Below, piece by piece: positions 59,164 through 64,000 of a DNA stretch of 64,000 nucleotides. Each line of letters begins with the position of its first letter. Within the stretch, counting starts at the first letter, position 1. Where the stretch lies: positions 30,297,643 through 30,361,642 of the forward strand of contig NC_064761.1 in assembly GCF_011397635.1 (NCBI RefSeq), in the 5' to 3' direction. A program made the translations under genes and the position numbers. The DNA comes from Epinephelus fuscoguttatus (taxonomy: Eukaryota; Chordata; Actinopteri; Perciformes; Serranidae). The notes under the pieces are model-generated. The model saw only the letters and a program-made list of their open reading frames with translations. It was not told the DNA's origin and made no database searches.

Positions 59164-62100
59164 TTAATTGCATATCTTCTCTGTCATCTCTTTCTGTAGG
59201 AGAAGAAAACAAAGGACATGGTTAACACATCAGATTCATATTGTACGAGGAGGTGAATGATTGTTATGAAGTGCAATCTATACTGTTATCATGAGGAATA
59301 ATATTTCTTATTGTGTGAAACAAAGCTGTTATTCCTATCAGACCAGCAACAAAAAGAATCGCCTTGGGCACTAAAGGTGGGACAATAAAACAGGGTCTGT
59401 TTACAAGATTCACCTTTTCTGCGGCGTGTTGACATAAATTTCTCATCCTCGTTTTGCTTTACGAGGGGAATTACGCAGCCCGGGCTTCATAATGATGATA
59501 ACTGAAGCCTTTTATTGACGCTCGAAGCACCGTTCTCCATCTGCTCATATGTGATGGAGGTCCCTTTGTTGGAAAAAAAGCAACAACTACACAAACTCTG
59601 CCTCATTACATGATTGCACAAAGTCAGTAACTTTTCTTATTGTTGTTGCTTCAAACCAATTTCTATAAAGCAGTTAATGAGTTTCTTTCATGATGGAAAA
59701 TTGGGGGCAAAGTGAATGCTGATTCCATTCTTGGTGTCAGATGGAAAAGTATTGTTATCTCAGGGAAATCATACAGTCAGTGCAGCTTCAGAAGACAAAA
59801 TCTGTGGTTATTTTCTTTGTGCTGCATGTGCACTAGCCAGGGAACACACACTGACAGGAGGACAATCTCACCAAGCATGCTGCACAACAAGATTATAGAT
59901 GGCAGGATGGCTGATATTTTCTGCAAGACTGACAGTTATGAGAGTGATATTGACATCCTCCCAACACAAAACATCTATCTGATCCTCTTTCTCCTGCTCC
60001 CTGTCATCACCCTCGAACATCTGAGGTTGCGCTATATTCTCACCAGGGGCTCCAGTTCAGAGTGATCAATGAGGTTGAACTCAGAGATGAAGTAGTAGTA
60101 GTGCTTGTAGCAGGTATTGATGTGGGCCTCGGCACCCATGCTGCAGATGCTGTCAAAGTGATGGATGTAAACATGCACAAACACTCTGAAGAGGCGGCTC
60201 AGGATCTTCTTGCACACCTGCTGGAAGTTCTTCGGGAAAGGTACACCTAGTGTGAAGAAAGGAGAAGCATGTTACAGACGTTAATAGACTTCTACCTGAG
60301 AAATTGTTTGATTAAATCTGAAACAAAGATGTTATCATTTTCTGAAACTGTAAGTAATATGAGTTCCTCTGAGCACAGCCTTTTTTCAGGTACATAAAAG
60401 TGACATAAAAGGGAAAAGATAGGATGTTCAGCTTAATACTCTATTGCACTTTTCTTCAAAAATTGATAACCACACAAATTTCATTGGTGAGGCCTGTCAG
60501 TCTAAAAGGTGCCTTTATGCTTGTTGTCAAAGAGGACTGATAAAAGCATCTTGTAGCTGAAATACTCTCTTTTACTACTTGGTAATTTAGGGAGCTGTGG
60601 GTGCTGTGGCTTCCCCAGAAATGTGCCATAGGGGTGGCCAGACGTGGCCACTGAAAATCTTGGGGTAGCACCAAACCCAAAAGCCTGTACTGAATTTTAG
60701 GAATTCAATTATGCTGTTGAAATATACAGGCGAGTTGAAAGCTAGGTAAGAATCTCATACTGATATACTTTGGTTTCTAATTTTACAGGTAATGTTATCT
60801 GATGTGCATAGACTAATACTGTTAACGTAGGTTGGTCATCTTTTTTCTTGAAAGACAAGTATACAGCTTAAATGAAAAGGAGTACATTGATTGTAAGGAA
60901 CAAAACATGTACTGAGAACATCCATCAATCCATTTTCTAACCGCTTTTACTCTTGAGGGTCACGGGGGGCTGGAGCCTATCCCAGCTGACATGGGGCGAA
61001 AGGCAGGGTGCACTCCTGGACAAGTCGCCGGACTATCGCAGGGCTGACACAGAGAGACAGACAATCACTCACGCTCACATTCACACCTATGGACAATTTA
61101 AATTTAACCTGCATGTCTTTGGACTGTGGGAGGAAGTCGGAGTACCCAGAGAGAACTCATGTTGACACGGGGAGAGCATGCAAACTCCGCACAGAAGGGC
61201 TCCCACACCTGGGATCGAACCAGAAACCCTCTTGCTGTGAGGCGACAGTGACCACTATACCACCGTGGCGCCCTGTACTGAGAACAAGCATCCTCAAATT
61301 TAGGGGAGACTCATGGGCACCCATAGAATCCAAATCATTCAGATACCTTATGGTGTGAGTTCAGGGGACCCCTTTGAGACTGGCCATAACTGTTGTTCCC
61401 TCGCCAAAATTTAGGCTAAATTTGAAGCCTTATTTAGTCTCCTTCTGGACAGGCTATGCTGACAGGGTTGGTACCAGGTTGTTGAGGGCACTACTTTGTG
61501 GGGCATGCTTAACAAAACAAGGTTTATAATCCCTGTACTAAGGCACATTGTTCAACATCCTAAACTTACTCTATCTTCCATTTCCTGTCCCTATTTATTC
61601 CTGCTCAAAGCCATGGAGAATTGTGCACACACTGGGTAAAAGGTAGGAAAACACTCTGGTCAATCTATCACCGGCTAACAATTACACAAAGCCCACTTAC
61701 ACCTATGGGAAATTTGCAGTTTTCATTTCACCGGACCTGACCTGCATTAGCTCCCAGAGGGATATCATGCATAATACACACAGAGATGCTCCCTGATTCT
61801 CTATTCTAATAAATGTTGATTGTCAGATCTGGTGATGAGATAAAATACCACCACAATCACCCATTCAATCTCCTCTAAATGTCAACGTCATTGTTTAATT
61901 AACCTCCGCTTGAACTTTATCATCTCATTTGGGATGTTAATGAAGGGGAACAGCACTGCACTCCAGGCTGGCACTTCAGCATTGATGCAGCACAACGTCA
62001 GTGCAGGCAGCAATCAATCACGCATCAGGTTACACACTCAATAATAGTCTGACTCTTTCATTTGTAGACTCCTCACACACCTACTCTGGTGGGGAAGATG

Positions 62101-62498
62101 TCCTCATTATTGATGAGCGACTCTATCCAGTCCATCAGCAGGTTCATGTACTTGAGAGCAGGCAGCTTGGTGGGTTTCTTGTAGTCGTCGCCGTCCTGCC
62201 ACCTGTACTCGTACCTCAGCCCGCCAGACATGATGGGACACGTGCGCTCGGAGCAGTACTCGCTGACCGTGCCATAGATCAAGTTGATCCTGTTAAAGAA
62301 ATCCACCACGTGAACAGCAATCCAGTCGTTGATGTTCTCTCCCTCCGGCAGCTGAACCACTTTCCTCAGGTCTAAGCCGGACTTGAGCGAAGCCTGGGCC
62401 TTCTTGTAGAGTTCAAAGCGCTGGGTGCCTGGTTCAAACCGCTTCCTCGGCCTGAATGTTTTGTCTTTGCTGAACACTTGTCCAAGACACAACGCCAT
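59164..62498 (-). CDS. mob3c: MOB kinase activator 3C, 3 coding exons, 216 aa
   Basis: A cytoplasmic adaptor of the MOB family, which bind and regulate NDR/LATS or MST-type kinases; MOB3 members act at the MST kinases rather than as classical LATS activators. Exons in transcript order: 62081-62498, 60044-60246, 59164-59193. Introns are GT-AG and phases agree (651 nt with stop). The start ALCLGQVF and the length of 216 aa match mammalian MOB3C. Seen: [16 protein letters not shown] at 15-30, the MOB fold core [20 protein letters not shown] 58-77, and zinc ligands Cys82, Cys87, His164, His169 (in HVYIHH). The last exon codes only KEMTEKICN. An acceptor TTATCTCAG at 62,516-62,524 suggests the first coding exon begins with about 17 bases of 5' UTR. 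Intron 1 carries a young SINE. Paralogues MOB3A and MOB3B are less likely because of the N-terminus and the neighbouring mknk1. Confidence 0.97.
60921..61273 (-). mobile_element. tRNA-derived SINE, family A, in mob3c intron 1, perfect 13-bp TSD
   Basis: Inverse full-length copy relative to the window, hence in the same orientation as mob3c. The tail TCCATCAATCCATT is at the left and the head with B box GGTTCGATCCC at the right. It is bounded by identical TGTACTGAGAACA at 60,908-60,920 and 61,274-61,286. The intact duplication points to a recent insertion. Confidence 0.95.
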
Positions 62499-62515
62499 TG
62501 ACTCAGCCGCTTCCC

Positions 62516-63278
62516 CTGAGATAAGGGGAGAATGAGCTCTCCAGAATAATAATGAGTTTTGCGTTTGATAAAGGGTGACCTTCCTGAGAGATGGGACCAG
62601 GCTGGTGTGAGCTCGGAAATCAGGTCACAGGGGGCCAGCGTCTGTCATGTAAAGATTTCAGGGCGCTCTTGTTTTTAGACAGTGAGACGTTTCTGTGAAG
62701 AAGAAGAACAACAAGAGAAGTCAGAGACCTATTCCTTTCCTGTCAATCCACCACTTTAGGCCAGAGTGACCAAAAATTGCATATGACCAAAACATCAAAG
62801 GTATAACTACAAACCATATTATGGTCAGATTGTTTACAAAGGGGGCATACAAACTCTGAAATAATCATGACATCAAAATTCCCAAGCCAAACATTTTCAA
62901 GAGCTAGATCATTAAAATGACTCATGCAAGCCAAAATACATAGTGCAAAGAAAACTGTATTTCTCCCCAAGTAAGGACAAAGCAGCGAGTTCATCCCATA
63001 TGCGCCTTTATTGCCTCCTCTGCTCTGTGTGACCAAGATGACCATATCACAAGATCTTCAGTGGCATCCTTTGATAAAATTAGAAACAGTTTCACTCGGC
63101 TGTGGCAAAATTCAGGCCACTAGAGTCAAACATAGTTGAGAAAATGAATGGCATGCTGCGACAAACTAAAGGTTAACCACTTCAAGAGAGCACTGAGAGA
63201 AAATGTCTACAGTACTGTGCTCGCTTTGCTCATTCAGAACATCAGAGTATAAAGGTAGATGCTGTAATGACAAAACTT
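62516..63278. other. mob3c 5' flank
   Basis: Upstream of the first coding exon on the minus strand. No 5' non-coding exon or core promoter could be fixed; the true start may lie beyond the window. No repeat was recognised. Confidence 0.4.
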
Positions 63279-63620
63279 TAAAGGTCCCATATTGTAAAGT
63301 CAGATTCCATGTCTATTTTAATATAAAGCAGGTAAAGGTGCTATATGAATACTGTGAAAGTTTCAAACTGCTCACCACACTGAGGTATGCACACAGTCCA
63401 TGTTCAGAAACTGTGCCTTTAAATGAGCTGTCAAGACTGAAGTTGTGATGTCACAACTATGCTAAACAGACTGAATCACTGTGACTCATGCTTACACTTT
63501 CGGGTAGACAAGTGGCTATTATTCTGAGTTGCAGAGATATGTGAAAACTTATTTTTGATACAACTTTGAGCTGTAATTTTAACATTTAAAGATAGATGGG
63601 GTTTTTTGTTCAGTGTTGCT
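63279..63620. repeat. Probable dispersed repeat beginning TTTAAAGGTCCCATATTGTA
   Basis: Opens with TTTAAAGGTCCCATATTGTA then AAGTCAGATTCCATGTCTAT, and later TGTGCCTTTAAATGAGCTGT. I associate these words with a common fish non-autonomous repeat. Its right end and any target duplication are not clear. Confidence 0.4.
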
Positions 63621-63904
63621 TTGCTAGCATCTACAATAAACCAAATCTACCGGCATGGAAGGTAATGTACTGCTAAGGACAGGGGCTTCATCAAAATGTA
63701 TTTTAGCCACCGAAATCTCACCTCCCAAAAAATCTAATTTAGTTCAAATCTACTCTATATTTGAATACTGGTCGAGCAGTAGTCCAGCAGCTAATGTTCT
63801 AAAATGAGTGTTTTTGACAATGGAGTCTGGTGGCTTTGATGTGACAGCTTTAATATAGTACACAGTTAAACTGATACTGAGTTTTTTAGGCACAAGGTGG
63901 AGGC

Positions 63905-64000
63905 TAGGCAAGTTAAATTATATAGCACATTTCATACCCCAAGTGCTTTTTACATTACTCAAGTCAAAGTTCATTGTAGCCCAAAGCACGCCTCGAAGGG
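63905..64000 (-). mobile_element. LINE/SINE 3'-tail fragment, cut by the window edge
   Basis: AGGCAAGTTAAATTATATAG then CACATTTCATACCCCAAGTG and CTTTTTACATTACTCAAGTC is the inverse of the tail type seen at 28,895-29,145 (iterated GGCAA, ATATAGCACATTT, AAAGTGCTTT). The element continues past the window. Confidence 0.6.

Overview
This is vertebrate nuclear DNA, almost certainly from a teleost fish and probably a percomorph-type genome. The evidence is spliced genes with GT-AG introns (many of them about 90-130 bp), several tRNA-headed SINE families and hAT/Harbinger-type MITEs of the kind common in fish, dense (CA)n repeats, and three genes in the order and orientation I recall for human 1p33. 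The species cannot be named from the window.

Layout. Bases 1 to about 44,400 hold no gene I can support. This interval contains transposon copies (several with exact target-site duplications), a degenerate minisatellite, microsatellites and non-repetitive islands that look like conserved non-coding elements. Two full matches to the CTCF core motif sit at 1,674 and 39,286. In human the neighbour beyond TMEM275 is the brain homeobox gene DMBX1, so I infer, without proof, that this interval may be part of a dmbx1 regulatory landscape whose coding exons lie outside the window.

The gene-bearing part is 44.4-62.5 kb, all on the minus strand. tmem275-like (44,451-45,062) is a single-exon two-pass membrane protein. 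mknk1 (49,794-55,861, 13 coding exons, 462 aa, every junction phase-checked) is the MAPK-interacting kinase that phosphorylates eIF4E. mob3c (59,164-62,498, 3 coding exons, 216 aa) is a zinc-binding MOB-family kinase adaptor. Human KNCN, expected between TMEM275 and MKNK1, was not found.

Between mknk1 and mob3c is a degenerate minisatellite interrupted by a SINE and flanked by interspersed-repeat sequence. A SINE copy with a perfect 13-bp target-site duplication lies in mob3c intron 1.

I did not find an obviously new molecular system. The points most worth following up are the CTCF-bracketed gene-free domain, an overlapping upstream ORF in the predicted mknk1 transcript, a hAT-derived MITE family that keeps the start of its transposase, and an unidentified coding-like stretch near 41.6 kb.
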